From Nevskia sp. (GTDB taxonomy: Bacteria; Pseudomonadota; Gammaproteobacteria; Nevskiales; Nevskiaceae), in assembly GCF_021732705.1 (NCBI RefSeq), contig NZ_JAKFUM010000007.1, positions 412,032 through 476,031 of the forward strand: a stretch of DNA of 64,000 nucleotides, in the 5' to 3' direction. Position numbers and translations under genes: made by a program. Under the pieces are notes generated by a model, which was not told the origin of the DNA, made no database searches, and worked only from the letters and a program-made list of their open reading frames with translations. Of the stretch, positions 1 through 9,080 are shown in pieces (position 1 is the first letter of the stretch; every line of letters begins with the position of its first letter).

Positions 1-507
1 CGGCAATTCCGGACCGGCCAGATGGTGATCGGTGACCACGACCGGCAGGCCGAGGCTGTTCGCGTGGTCGATGCCGGCCAGGCTGGCGATGCCGTTGTCG
101 ACGGTCACCAGCAGTTCGGCACCGGCTTCCAGCGCCAGATCGACCAGCGGCGGCGACAGGCCATAGCCCATCGTGAAGCGGTTCGGCACCACGTAACCGA
201 CGCTGGCCGCGCCGAGCGCTTTCAGCCCCAGCGTGGCAACGGCACAGGCGGTGGCGCCATCGGCGTCGTAGTCGCCGGCGATGACGATCCGCTTTCCGTC
301 GCGAATCGCCTGCGCCAGCAGTTCAGCGGCGCAGTCGATGCCAAGCAGCCGATCGGGCGGCAGCAGGTGCTTCAGCTCCAGCGCCAGTTGCGACGGATCG
401 CGCAGGCCGCGCGCCGCGTAAACACGGCGAAGCACCGGCGACAGCGTGGCCGGCAGCGCCTGCGGTTCGCCGGGCGGGCGACGGCGGATGGTCGGCGCGC
501 GGCTCAC
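1..507 (-). CDS. recJ: Single-stranded-DNA-specific 5'-3' exonuclease RecJ (N-terminal part, cut by window edge)
   Basis: This is the N-terminal 169 residues of RecJ, a DHH-family exonuclease that digests single-stranded DNA 5' to 3' in recombination and mismatch repair. The translation contains the DHH-family metal motif IAGDYDADGATA, followed by a VTVDNG motif and a VVTDHH motif, in the right order and spacing. The rest of the protein lies beyond base 1. The start is the GTG at 507: the upstream reading frame is closed by the TAA of thrC at 526-528 and no other start codon lies between. The gene follows thrC by 18 nt on the same strand, so co-transcription is likely. The ribosome binding site is weak. 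Confidence 0.93.
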   Translation of the reverse strand, partial: MSRAPTIRRRPPGEPQALPATLSPVLRRVYAARGLRDPSQLALELKHLLPPDRLLGIDCAAELLAQAIRDGKRIVIAGDYDADGATACAVATLGLKALGAASVGYVVPNRFTMGYGLSPPLVDLALEAGAELLVTVDNGIASLAGIDHANSLGLPVVVTDHHLAGPELP

Positions 508-525
508 CGCTGAATCAAGGCGCGC

Positions 526-1656
526 TTACAGTCGATCGACCAGCACCCGCTCGACGGCACTGCGCACGGCATCGACCTGGATCAGCTCCGGCGCACCGGA
601 CTTCAGGATGATGTCCGGGTCCTTCAAACCGTTGCCGGTCAGCGTGCAGACGATCGACGAACCGGCCGGGATCTTGCCGCTCTTGAGATCGCGCAGTGCG
701 CCGCACAGCGAAGCCGCCGACGCCGGTTCGCACCAGACGCCTTCGGTCTCGGCGAGCAGGCGCTGGCAGGCGAGAATTTCGGCGTCCGACAGTTCGTCGA
801 ACCAGCCGCCGGATTCCTGCTGGACGATCCACGCCGGGTCCCAGCTCTGCGGGTTGCCGATGCGGATTGCGGTGGCGACCGTTTCCGGGTCCTTGACCGC
901 CGCGCCGCGCAGGAACGGTGCCGAGCCATCGGCCTGATAACCGACCATCTTTGGCCGCTTGGTCTTGCCGCCGGCCTGGCCCCCGGCGACAGCGAATTGG
1001 CAGTTGCCGTTGCACAGCAGGCAGGCCTTGGTGCCAGCGCCGCTGCACTCGGTGTAGCCGATCCAGTGCGCCGTGATGTTGCCGGCATTGCCGACCGGCA
1101 GGCAGTGGTAGTCCGGCGCTTCGCCGAGTGCTTCGACAATCTCGAAGGCGGCGGTCTTCTGGCCCTGAAGGCGATACGGATTGACCGAGTTGACCAGCAC
1201 CACCGGCGAGTTTTCCGACACTTCCTTGACTAGGCGCATGCCGTCATCGAAGTTGCCGCGCACCTGCACGATCACCGCGCCGTGGACGACGGCCTGGGCC
1301 AGCTTGCCCATCGCGATCTTGCCTTCCGGAATCAGCACGAAGGACTTGATGCCGGCGCGCGCCGCATAAGCCGCAGCAGCGGCCGAAGTGTTGCCGGTGG
1401 AGGCGCACAGGATCGCCTTGGCACCGCGATGCACGGCCTCGGTCACGGCCATAGTCATGCCGCGGTCCTTGAACGAACCGGTCGGGTTGGCGCCTTCGAA
1501 CTTCACGTAGAGATCGGCCTCGACCCCTTCGCGGCGGACGAGGTTGTCAAGCTTGATCAGCGGCGTGCGGCCTTCGCCAAGGCTGATGGCTTTGGCCTCC
1601 GGCGGCAGCGGAAGGCGATGGCGGTAGGCGTCGATGAGGCCGGTGTAACGGGTCAC
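526..1656 (-). CDS. thrC: Threonine synthase with a cysteine-rich insert
   Basis: ThrC converts O-phospho-L-homoserine to threonine with pyridoxal phosphate (last step of threonine synthesis). The 376-residue product matches the short bacterial class: PLP lysine 63 lies in [10 protein letters not shown], and [24 protein letters not shown] and LTGNGLKDP follow. I start at GTG 1656 because AGGAG sits 8 nt upstream; a longer frame to 1701 lacks conserved residues. Odd feature: after GYTE there is an extra segment of about 20 residues with Cys204, Cys212, Cys215 and Cys219 (C-x7-C-x2-C-x3-C), where the Bacillus subtilis enzyme has only a short linker. The reading frame is intact through it. The gene lies downstream of hom and upstream of recJ. 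Confidence 0.95.
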   Translation of the reverse strand: MTRYTGLIDAYRHRLPLPPEAKAISLGEGRTPLIKLDNLVRREGVEADLYVKFEGANPTGSFKDRGMTMAVTEAVHRGAKAILCASTGNTSAAAAAYAARAGIKSFVLIPEGKIAMGKLAQAVVHGAVIVQVRGNFDDGMRLVKEVSENSPVVLVNSVNPYRLQGQKTAAFEIVEALGEAPDYHCLPVGNAGNITAHWIGYTECSGAGTKACLLCNGNCQFAVAGGQAGGKTKRPKMVGYQADGSAPFLRGAAVKDPETVATAIRIGNPQSWDPAWIVQQESGGWFDELSDAEILACQRLLAETEGVWCEPASAASLCGALRDLKSGKIPAGSSIVCTLTGNGLKDPDIILKSGAPELIQVDAVRSAVERVLVDRL

Positions 1657-1718
1657 TGCGTGCTCCTGTGTCGTGCCGCCTGGCCGCCGATGGCGCGGCA
1701 AAAGCGAAAAATCAAAAG

Positions 1719-1846
1719 TTCAACGCAAAGGCGCAAAGAGCAGCCCAGAAAGGACGCAAAGGCAGGACGATACCGATGAAAAGCGAGACCGCTTCATCGT
1801 GCTTTTCTTTGCGTCCTTTCCTTTCCCTTTGCGCCTCTGCGTTTAA
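1719..1846. repeat. Large imperfect inverted repeat with CGCAAAG motifs between hom and thrC
   Basis: Two arms of about 46 nt (1719-1765 and 1801-1846) are inverted copies of each other with a few mismatches. Both arms carry the words GGCGCAAAG and AAAGGACGCAAAG when read outward to inward. An inner pair, CGATGAA at 1774-1780 and TTCATCG at 1792-1798, can extend the structure, so RNA from either strand could form a long stem. There is no T-run typical of an intrinsic terminator. It fills most of the 210-nt gap between hom and thrC. Similar A-rich CGCAAAG-type intergenic repeats are known in many bacterial genomes, so this may be one member of a dispersed family; its function is unknown. Confidence 0.8.
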
Positions 1847-1866
1847 CGGTTGCTGTTGCTCGTCGC

Positions 1867-3171
1867 TTACTCGAAATGCTCAACCCGCAGCCGGCTCAGG
1901 TCGGCGCGCACGAACGGCAGCGCGCGGATGCGTTCGAGTGCTGCATCGAAGCGGCTGCCACTGATCACCGAGGTGATGATCGCGATGCGCGCATCCTCGT
2001 TGTCGCCCGGCTCCTTCTGCAGGATCGCTTCGATCGAGATGTCGGCCTCGGCCAGGATCGAGGTCAGCGCGCGCAGCACGCCCGGTTCGTCGGCGACGGT
2101 CAGGCGCAGGTAGAACGCCGACTCCACCGCTTCGATCGACAGCGCCGGCTGTGCCGAAAGTGCAGCAGCCCTGAACCCGAGCGCCGGCACCACCGGCGCA
2201 GCACCGTTCAGGCGAGCGATGTCGATCAGATCGGCCACCACCGCCGACGCGGTTGGCTCGCCGCCCGCACCACGGCCGACGTACACGGTCTGCCCGACCG
2301 CGTTGCCGTGGACGCGGACCGCGTTCAGCGCACCGTCAGTCTTCGCCAGCAAGTGATCGTCCGGCACCAGGGTCGGATGGACGCGCAGTTCCACACCGTG
2401 CTCGGAACGCTTGGCAATGCCGAGCGACTTGATCCGGTAGCCGAGTTCGCGCGCCAGCTGGATGTCCTGCGAATGCACCTTCGACAGACCTTCGGTGGCC
2501 ACCGCCGCGAAGTTCAGCGGCGTGCCGAAAGCGATGCTCGCCAGAATCGTCAGCTTGTGCGCGGCATCGATGCCTTCGACATCGAAGGTCGGATCGGCTT
2601 CGGCATAGCCAAGCTTCTGGGCGTCGGCCAGCGCATCGGCGAAGCTCTGCCCCTTCGCCGTCATCTGCGTCAGGATGTAGTTCGACGTGCCGTTGATGAT
2701 GCCGGCGAGGCTGTCGATCGCGTTCGCCGTCAGTCCCTCGCGCAGCACCTTGATGATCGGGATACCACCGGCGACGGCGGCCTCGAACGCCAGGCTCAGG
2801 CCGCGGGCATTGGCTTCGGCGATCAGCGCGTTGCCGCGCTCGGCGATCAGCGCCTTGTTGGCGGTCACCACCGACTTGCCACTGGCCAGCGCGGCCATGA
2901 TCAGATCATTGGCGAGTTCGGTGCCGCCGATCAGTTCGCAGACGACATCGACATCCGCAGCCACCACCGCTTCCGGCGTGGCGTGAACGCGGATGCCGTC
3001 GAGCACGCAGTCGCGCTTGGCGTTCGGCGTGCGCACCGAGACATCGGTGACCACGATGGGGCGACCGGCGCGGGCGGCGATGACCTCGGCGTTCTTCGCC
3101 AGCACGCGGACGACACCCTGCCCGACCGTACCGAGCCCGACGATGCCGACCTTCAACGGGATCACGCTCAT
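1867..3171 (-). CDS. hom: Homoserine dehydrogenase with C-terminal ACT domain
   Basis: Hom reduces L-aspartate semialdehyde to homoserine with NAD(P)H, at the branch to threonine, methionine and isoleucine. The 434-residue protein begins with a Rossmann motif ([13 protein letters not shown]). It then has the catalytic-domain signatures [21 protein letters not shown] and [13 protein letters not shown], and ends with an ACT regulatory domain (from [12 protein letters not shown] onward), consistent with threonine feedback control. It is the stand-alone form, not fused to aspartokinase. The start ATG at 3171 overlaps the alaC stop by 4 nt (ATGA), which suggests translational coupling. The ORF is open further upstream, but only within the alaC gene. 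Confidence 0.97.
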   Translation of the reverse strand: MSVIPLKVGIVGLGTVGQGVVRVLAKNAEVIAARAGRPIVVTDVSVRTPNAKRDCVLDGIRVHATPEAVVAADVDVVCELIGGTELANDLIMAALASGKSVVTANKALIAERGNALIAEANARGLSLAFEAAVAGGIPIIKVLREGLTANAIDSLAGIINGTSNYILTQMTAKGQSFADALADAQKLGYAEADPTFDVEGIDAAHKLTILASIAFGTPLNFAAVATEGLSKVHSQDIQLARELGYRIKSLGIAKRSEHGVELRVHPTLVPDDHLLAKTDGALNAVRVHGNAVGQTVYVGRGAGGEPTASAVVADLIDIARLNGAAPVVPALGFRAAALSAQPALSIEAVESAFYLRLTVADEPGVLRALTSILAEADISIEAILQKEPGDNEDARIAIITSVISGSRFDAALERIRALPFVRADLSRLRVEHFE

Positions 3172-4460
3172 GCCTTCTCTACCTTCTCGACTTTCTCGGT
3201 CTTCGCAGCCGTTTCGGTCTTGACGCTGCCCTTGAGGAATTTCTTGATCGAGCGCGTCGCCTGCCGCGTGCGGTGCTCGTTCTCGATCAGCGCGAAGCGC
3301 ACGTAATCGTTGCCGTAGTCGCCAAAGCCGATGCCCGGCGACACCGCGACCTGCGCCTGCTCGAGCAGCTGCTTGGAGAATTCCAGCGAGCCGAGATGGC
3401 GGTGCGATTCCGGGATCTGCGCCCAGATGAACATCGTCGCCTTCGGCTTCGTCACCGGCCAGCCAGCGGCCAGCAGGCCGTCGACCAGCACGTCGCGGCG
3501 CTTGCGGTACATCTCGCAGATTTCGGCAACACACTCCTGCGGGCCTTCCAGGGCGGCAATCGACGCGACCTGGATCGGCGTGAACATGCCGTAGTCGAGA
3601 TAGCTCTTGATGCGCGCGAGTGCTGCGACCAGGATCGGATTGCCGACCATGAAGCCGACTCTCCAGCCCGGCATGTTGTAGCTCTTCGACAAGGTGAAGA
3701 ACTCCACCGCCACGTCCTTCGCACCCGGCACCTGCATCACGCTCGGTGCCTTGTAGCCGTCGAACACGATGTCGGCATAGGCCAAGTCGTGGATCAGCCA
3801 GATCTGGTGCTCGCGGCAGATCGCCACGGCACGCTCGAAGAAATCCAGCTCCACGCATTCCGCCGTCGGGTTCGACGGGAAATTGAGGATCAGCATCTTC
3901 GGCGTGGGTGTGGATTCCTTGATCGCCTTGCGCAGTTCCTCGAAGAAGATGTCGTGGTTCGGATCATCGGCCGGGAAGCGCACGTGGCGCACGTCGGCTC
4001 CGGCCAGCACCACGCCGAACGGATGAATCGGATATGCCGGGTTCGGCACCAGCACGGTGTCGCCCGGGGCCAGCGTGGCGAATGCCAGATGGGCGAGGCC
4101 TTCTTTCGACCCGATGGTCGCGATGACTTCGGTCTCGGCGTTCAGGTCGACGTCGTAGCGCCGCTTGTACCAGGTCGCCATCGCGCGCCGGAGGCGCGGA
4201 ATGCCTTTCGACACCGAGTAGCGATGCGTGTGCGTGCCGTCCTCGTCGTGGACTTCCGGCCGCACGTAGTCGCTTTCGGTGCCGCGGACGGACGCTTCGA
4301 CCAGCTTGTCGACGATGTGCTTCGGCGTCGGCTGATCCGGGTTGCCCATGCTGAAGTCGATGACGTCCTCGCCACGAGCTCGGGCCGCCTTCTTCATTTC
4401 GCCAACAATGTTGAAGACGTAGGGCGGCAAGCGCTCGATGCGCGGGAAGACGGTATTCAA
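3168..4460 (-). CDS. alaC: AlaC-type alanine (glutamate-pyruvate) aminotransferase
   Basis: This is a class I/II fold-type I PLP aminotransferase closest in sequence to E. coli AlaC, which makes alanine from pyruvate and glutamate. Family segments are [42 protein letters not shown] and [12 protein letters not shown]. The PLP lysine is in [16 protein letters not shown], near residue 259. I chose TTG 4460 (protein [13 protein letters not shown]) because similarity begins there and AGGA lies upstream; the frame is open to 4538. Two oddities appear: an insert of about 14 residues (around [12 protein letters not shown]) before the [13 protein letters not shown] block, and a Lys/Glu-rich tail after the usual C-terminus. 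It heads the alaC-hom-thrC-recJ run. Confidence 0.88.
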   Translation of the reverse strand: MNTVFPRIERLPPYVFNIVGEMKKAARARGEDVIDFSMGNPDQPTPKHIVDKLVEASVRGTESDYVRPEVHDEDGTHTHRYSVSKGIPRLRRAMATWYKRRYDVDLNAETEVIATIGSKEGLAHLAFATLAPGDTVLVPNPAYPIHPFGVVLAGADVRHVRFPADDPNHDIFFEELRKAIKESTPTPKMLILNFPSNPTAECVELDFFERAVAICREHQIWLIHDLAYADIVFDGYKAPSVMQVPGAKDVAVEFFTLSKSYNMPGWRVGFMVGNPILVAALARIKSYLDYGMFTPIQVASIAALEGPQECVAEICEMYRKRRDVLVDGLLAAGWPVTKPKATMFIWAQIPESHRHLGSLEFSKQLLEQAQVAVSPGIGFGDYGNDYVRFALIENEHRTRQATRSIKKFLKGSVKTETAAKTEKVEKVEKA

Positions 4461-4760
4461 GGGATCCTCATCGACGGCTGGAATGTGCCGGCTGGCACGG
4501 ATAACGGGTTTGCGGCTCCGGGTGAATGCCCGGTTCACGCCCTGAAACGGCGCAATCCGGGTGCAAAAAGCCGCTAATTACAGCACGGGCAGGCCGATCA
4601 GCCAAGCGAAATGCTGCAATGCGGTGCGCCGGAACGCCCGTCGCGCGCAGCGTTTCGACAGACGGTCACGGTCGCCAACGCCGGCCGCCCGCGCCCTGCT
4701 GAATCCGGCGACGACCCGGGCGCGTAAGCACATTCGTACCCGCCTTGACTGGAGTTCCCG
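4461..4760. other. Divergent intergenic region alaC / peroxiredoxin, no gene seen
   Basis: About 300 nt separates the alaC start from the peroxiredoxin start on the other strand. It should hold both promoters, but I see no convincing -35/-10 pair, terminator or small gene. The only clear signal is the GGAG ribosome binding site just before the ATG at 4761. Confidence 0.5.
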
Positions 4761-5324
4761 ATGTTTCTGAACCGCACCGTTTCCCGTCCGCGCCTGCGTC
4801 TGGCGGCCGCCGCAGTCGCCCTCGGGCTCGCCGCGCCGGCTTTTGCCGCGCTGAAGGTCGGTGCCAAGGCGCCGGATTTCACTACGCAGGCCACGCTCGC
4901 GGGCCAGCCGTTCGAGTTCGCGCTGGCCTCGGCGCTGAAGAAAGGTCCGGTAGTCCTGTACTTCTATCCGGCCGCGTTCACTACAGGCTGCACGGTCGAG
5001 GCCCACATGTTCGCCGAGGCGACGGCCGAGTTCGAGGCGCTCGGCGCCACGGTCATCGGCGTGTCGAAGGACGACATCGAGACGCTGAACAAGTTTTCGG
5101 TCAGCGAATGCCGCAACAAGTTCGCGGTGGCAGCCGATCCCGGCCTGAAGATCGCGAAATCCTTCGACGCGAAGATTCCGCTCGTCGGCTATGCCGATCG
5201 CACCTCGTTCGTGATCCTGCCGGACTCGACCATCAGCATGGTCTATTCGGCGCTGAGTCCGGACAAGCACGTGGCCAACACGCTGGCGGCGGTCAAGGAG
5301 TGGAAAACGAAGCAGACGCCGTGA
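4761..5324 (+). CDS. Exported AhpC/TSA-family peroxiredoxin (BCP/PrxQ-like)
   Basis: This thiol peroxidase probably reduces peroxides outside the cytoplasm. Residues 1-29 form a Sec signal peptide ending AFA, so the mature protein should be periplasmic, which is unusual for cytoplasmic BCP proteins. The thioredoxin-fold domain (about 32-180) has the peroxidatic cysteine 77 in FYPAAFTTGCTVEA and a likely resolving cysteine 117 in SVSECRNKF. The conserved Pro-x3-Thr-x2-Cys pattern is present as PAAFTTGC. The start has GGAG 7 nt upstream. It stands alone between divergent alaC and a downstream terminator. Its reductant cannot be told from the window. Confidence 0.9.
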   Translation: MFLNRTVSRPRLRLAAAAVALGLAAPAFAALKVGAKAPDFTTQATLAGQPFEFALASALKKGPVVLYFYPAAFTTGCTVEAHMFAEATAEFEALGATVIGVSKDDIETLNKFSVSECRNKFAVAADPGLKIAKSFDAKIPLVGYADRTSFVILPDSTISMVYSALSPDKHVANTLAAVKEWKTKQTP

Positions 5325-5650
5325 TGGCGTGAACGGCGACGAACCCGGCGCCGCGCACGCGACGGGTTCGCCGGGCGTTGCCGAACTGCCGAAGGCCGCA
5401 GCACTCGCTGCGGCCTTTTTCGTGGGCGATCACTGGTCGCCGCAGTGTGCGGGCCACCGCCAGCGACATCCGGCCTGTTGCCGGGACATGACCGAACGAT
5501 GGCGGCACGGTGACATCCAGCCGACCGACTCCGGTATGGTTGCGCCCATTGGTCGCCATCGTGTCGTCAACCGCACGATTCTTGCGTCCACCTGCTGTCA
5601 TCGCGGCGCCGCACGGGGGTGTGGCCCGCACTACCACCTGGGGAGTCACC
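5325..5650. other. Intergenic region between peroxiredoxin and TonB receptor
   Basis: This 326-nt stretch holds the terminator at 5390-5420 and then roughly 230 nt of leader for the TonB-dependent receptor. The receptor frame is open back to 5510, but the residues there show no signal peptide, so I treat them as untranslated. I see no clear promoter or Fur-box-like palindrome. Confidence 0.5.
5390..5420 (+). terminator. Rho-independent terminator after the peroxiredoxin gene
   Basis: The stem AAGGCCGCAGC / GCTGCGGCCTT with a 3-4 nt loop is followed by a T-run (TTTTT). It lies about 65 nt past the stop of the peroxiredoxin gene. Confidence 0.85.
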
Positions 5651-7960
5651 ATGCCTATCCGTCTGCATCGTTCCGCCCGTGGCCGTCTGGCGATCCGCCA
5701 CGCGCTGCTGCTGTCGCTCGGTCTTGTCGCGCCGCATCTGCAGGCTCAGGAAGCAGCTCCGAAAGCGGCCCAGAACGCGGCCGTCGCGGCCGACTCCGCC
5801 GCCGAAACCACCACCGCCGGCGAAACCACGCAGCTCAAGACCGTCACCGTGACCGCCGAGCGCCGCCGCGAAAACATCCGCGACGTGCCGATCTCGATCA
5901 CGACCCTGAGCGGCGACACGCTCGACGTGTTCACCTCCAACGGTCAGGACGTGCGCCTGCTCGCCGCCCGCGTGCCGAGCCTGAACATCGAATCCTCGTT
6001 CGGCCGCGCCTTCCCGCGCTTCTACATCCGCGGCTACGGCAACACCGATTTCGACCTGAACGCCTCGCAGCCGGTGTCGCTGGTCTATGACGATGTCGTG
6101 CTCGAAAGCCCGCTGCTGAAGGGCTTCCCGATCTTCGACCTGGCCCAGATCGAAGTTGATCGCGGCCCGCAGGGCACGCTGTTCGGCCGCAACACGCCGG
6201 CCGGCATCGTCAAGTTCGACTCGGCGAAGCCGACGTTCAAGCAGGAGGGCTATTTCAATGCCTCCACCGCGACCTACTACACCTCGAACTTCGAAGGCGC
6301 GATCAACCTGCCGGTCACGAAGGAATGGGCCGTGCGCATCTCGGGCCTGTACCAGCACCGGAACGACTTCGTCGACAACACGTTCCGCAACGTCAAGAAC
6401 GATCTCGAGGGCTACAACGAAGGCGCGCTGCGCGTGCAGGCGCTGTATCAGCCATCGACCGATTTCAGCGCGCTGTTCAATGTCCACACGCGCCAGCTCG
6501 ACGGCACCGCGCGCCTGTTCCGCGCCAACATCATCGCGCCCGGCACCAATGATCTGGTCTCGACGTTCGAGCGCAACCAGGTCGCCATCGATGGCCGCAA
6601 CGAGCAGGACCTGAAGGAATTCGGCGCCAGCGCCCGCCTGCGCTGGGACATCGACGACTACAGCCTGTATTCGATCAGCGGCTACGAGAATGTCGAGTCG
6701 TTCAGCCGCGGCGACATCGATGGCGGCTTCGGTGCCAGCTTCGCGCAGCCGAGCGGCCCGGGCTTCATCCCGTTCCCGGCCGAATCGGCCGACGGTCTGC
6801 CGAACCACGATCAGGTGACGCAGGAGTTCCGCATCGAATCCGAGTACGCCGGCCCGCTGAACTGGCAGGGCGGCCTGTACTACTTCTTCGAAGACATCAC
6901 GATCGACAGCTTCAACTACGACACGCTCGGCGGCGGCGTCCAGAACGGCTACGCCGTGCAGGAGCAGCAGAACAACGCCTGGGCGATCTTCGGGTCCGGC
7001 ACTTATGAGGTGACGCCGGAATTCAAGCTGAAAGCGGGCGTTCGCTACACCGACGACACCAAGAACTTCGTCGCGCAGCAGACGCAGTCGCCGATCGGTG
7101 CGCCGCCGACCGGCCAGCTCTACGCCAATCCGAGCGACAGCGACGTCAGCTGGGATGTCAGCGGCACGTACAAGTTCACGCCGGCGGTCAGCGTCTACGC
7201 CCGCGTCGCGCGCGGCTTCCGCGCGCCGTCGGTGCAGGGCCGCCTGCTGTTCGGCAGCACGCTATCGCAGGCGAACTCGGAAACAGTGTTGTCGTATGAA
7301 ACCGGCATCAAGGCGGATCTGTTTAACAAGCGCGCACGCATCGCGTTCAATCTGTTCCGGTCCGACGTCAAGAACCAGCAGCTCACGGCCGTCGGCGGTG
7401 CTGCCAACTTCAACCAGTTGCTGAACGCCGACAAGGCCGTGCTGCAGGGTGCGGAGCTCGATTTCAAGGCGATTCTCGTCGACAACCTGCTGCTGACGCT
7501 CGGCGCCAGCTACAACTACACCGAGATCAAGCAGGCGGGTCTCGCCGTCGCCCCGTGCGGCAGCGGCTGCACCGTGCTCGACCCGGCCGGCGTCACGCCG
7601 GGCACCGTGATCATCGACGGCAACTCGCTGCCGCAGGCCCCGAAGCTGACCACCAATGCCACGCTGCGCTATTCGATCCCGCTGGCCAACGGCACCGAAG
7701 TGTTCGCACTCACCGACTGGGCGTATCGCAGCACGGTCAACTTCTTCCTGTATGAGTCGGTCGAGTACAAGGGCAAGTCGCTGCTCGAAGGCGGTCTGCG
7801 TGCCGGCTACGTCTGGGGCCAGGGCAAGTACGAGGCGGCGGCGTTCGCTCGCAACATCACCGGCACCACGCGCATCGTCGGCGGCATCGACTTCAACAAC
7901 CTGACCGGCTTCATCAACGAACCGCGCATCTTCGGCGCGCAGTTCAAAGCCCGTTTCTGA
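5651..7960 (+). CDS. TonB-dependent outer-membrane receptor
   Basis: This 769-residue outer-membrane gated channel imports a scarce substrate using TonB energy. It has a signal peptide (about residues 1-35, ending near LQAQ), a TonB-box-like LKTVTVTA, and a plug domain with DVPISITTLSG, FYIRGYGN and IEVDRGPQGTLFGRNTPAG. A long beta-barrel follows and ends in a C-terminal phenylalanine (FGAQFKARF), as BAM substrates do. The ATG at 5651 is preceded by GGGGAG. The plug style is that of the large receptor group expanded in sphingomonads and xanthomonads, whose substrates range from siderophores to vitamin B12 and plant or aromatic compounds. The substrate cannot be told from sequence. A terminator follows. 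Confidence 0.93.
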   Translation: MPIRLHRSARGRLAIRHALLLSLGLVAPHLQAQEAAPKAAQNAAVAADSAAETTTAGETTQLKTVTVTAERRRENIRDVPISITTLSGDTLDVFTSNGQDVRLLAARVPSLNIESSFGRAFPRFYIRGYGNTDFDLNASQPVSLVYDDVVLESPLLKGFPIFDLAQIEVDRGPQGTLFGRNTPAGIVKFDSAKPTFKQEGYFNASTATYYTSNFEGAINLPVTKEWAVRISGLYQHRNDFVDNTFRNVKNDLEGYNEGALRVQALYQPSTDFSALFNVHTRQLDGTARLFRANIIAPGTNDLVSTFERNQVAIDGRNEQDLKEFGASARLRWDIDDYSLYSISGYENVESFSRGDIDGGFGASFAQPSGPGFIPFPAESADGLPNHDQVTQEFRIESEYAGPLNWQGGLYYFFEDITIDSFNYDTLGGGVQNGYAVQEQQNNAWAIFGSGTYEVTPEFKLKAGVRYTDDTKNFVAQQTQSPIGAPPTGQLYANPSDSDVSWDVSGTYKFTPAVSVYARVARGFRAPSVQGRLLFGSTLSQANSETVLSYETGIKADLFNKRARIAFNLFRSDVKNQQLTAVGGAANFNQLLNADKAVLQGAELDFKAILVDNLLLTLGASYNYTEIKQAGLAVAPCGSGCTVLDPAGVTPGTVIIDGNSLPQAPKLTTNATLRYSIPLANGTEVFALTDWAYRSTVNFFLYESVEYKGKSLLEGGLRAGYVWGQGKYEAAAFARNITGTTRIVGGIDFNNLTGFINEPRIFGAQFKARF

Positions 7961-8007
7961 AGTCGGTCACCAGGCACCCGGAGTCATCGGGCGCCGTGAG
8001 ATGATCA

Positions 8008-8040
8008 AGGGTGGCGGAAAGCGATTTCCGCCGCCCTTTT
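8008..8040 (+). terminator. Rho-independent terminator after the TonB-dependent receptor
   Basis: AAGGGTGGCGGAAA pairs with TTTCCGCCGCCCTT around a GCGA loop and is followed by TTTT. It lies about 50 nt after the receptor stop codon. Confidence 0.85.
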
Positions 8041-8077
8041 CGTGGCGCGCCGCGCCCACCATTCGAGACCGTCGCCG

Positions 8078-8659
8078 ATGCGCTTTCCCCTGCTGGCCAC
8101 TCCGCTGCTGCTGATCGCCGTCGCCACTGCGGCTCACGCGACCACGTCCGAACGCCCCGCGCCCGGCAAGCCGGCTGACCTGCGCGACGATGGCCTGCCG
8201 CACCTCGGCACCCGTTACATCCCGGTACCGAAGGCCACCGAACTGGAGTTCGACAAGTCCTGGAACCAGCTGAGCTACTCCCAGCAGCGCATCATCCGGA
8301 ACTGGTACGAGAATCTCGACATCAATGACGAGCCGCCGTATCCGGTCGAAGGCCTCGCGCCGATGTATGCCGACATCGTCAAGGTTCAGGCACGGGTTGC
8401 CGTGAACGGTCATCTGTTCGCCAGCGTCACCGTCGATGCCACCGGCAAGGCCACGAAAGTGTCCTTCCTCGAAATCCCGGACCAGAAGCTCAAGGAAGTG
8501 CTCGCCTTCATCATGCTGAAGCCAGCCTACAAGCCGGGCAAATGCAACGGCAAACCCTGCGAAATGGAGTTTCCGGTGCAGGCGGATTTTGGCAGCGAGC
8601 GCGTGGCACCTGCGGCGGCGCCGACTGGCGAGAAGGACGCGTTGCCCAAACCGCGCTAG
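8078..8659 (+). CDS. Exported protein with TonB C-terminal-like segment, function unknown
   Basis: This 193-residue protein starts with a signal peptide (MRFPLLATPLLLIAVATAAHA) and should be periplasmic. The second half resembles the C-terminal domain of TonB/energy transducers in pattern: YPVEGL, then alternating strands with VAVNGHLFASVTVDATG, and KPAYKPGKCNGKPCEMEFP, which recalls the fKP-G-k-G-kPv-fp signature. There is no N-terminal membrane anchor of the TonB kind and no proline-rich spacer, so it is unlikely to act as a normal TonB. Two cysteines flank the KCNGKPC motif and may form a disulfide. It follows the receptor gene but has a terminator before it. I do not recognise a named family with certainty. 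Confidence 0.7.
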   Translation: MRFPLLATPLLLIAVATAAHATTSERPAPGKPADLRDDGLPHLGTRYIPVPKATELEFDKSWNQLSYSQQRIIRNWYENLDINDEPPYPVEGLAPMYADIVKVQARVAVNGHLFASVTVDATGKATKVSFLEIPDQKLKEVLAFIMLKPAYKPGKCNGKPCEMEFPVQADFGSERVAPAAAPTGEKDALPKPR

Positions 8660-9080
8660 GCCTCGGGCATCCCGTTCCAGCGCGCAAGTGCTGATGAAGC
8701 GTGCACAACCCGCGCGCCATACGATCACCGACCATGCGCGATCACGATGGGCCCAGCCCATCAAGGCGCTGGAACACACGGTCCGCAACGGCGATACGCA
8801 GTGTCACCAGCATTGCAGCCTCGGTGCTTGCGGCCCTGCACGCGGCCACGCATGACGGACGTACGAAGGCCGGCGATGCCGAGCCGAACGGCGTGCTCCG
8901 CGCTTGGCCGATGTTCCGAGATCGCAGAGCCAAGCGAGTGACTCCAGCAGCACGCTGAAGGGCTTCGCTTTCCGCGCAGCCGTCAAAACCCGCGTGACGT
9001 CGATCGTTGCGAAAACCTCGTGTCCGGGTCACCGCACGCGGACGGCTGCGGGTCTGGCGAAGCTGCAGATCGCGGTGTCG
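8660..9080. other. Intergenic region downstream of nlpD, no gene recognised
   Basis: About 420 nt lies between two convergent genes. Short open frames exist on both strands but none has a recognisable protein or a credible start. In many gammaproteobacteria rpoS follows nlpD here; I see neither rpoS nor an obvious remnant of it. I also see no clear terminator. Confidence 0.5.

Noticed and set aside
3172..3858. Longer N-terminus for homoserine dehydrogenase
   Set aside because: The extension lies wholly inside alaC in another frame and has no family similarity.
5510..5650. Longer N-terminus for the TonB-dependent receptor
   Set aside because: The extra 47 residues precede a normal signal peptide, and a strong GGGGAG lies directly before the ATG at 5651.
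8804..8986. Possible rpoS remnant downstream of nlpD
   Set aside because: The translated frames show no sigma-factor motif such as the region 2.4 or 4.2 helices.
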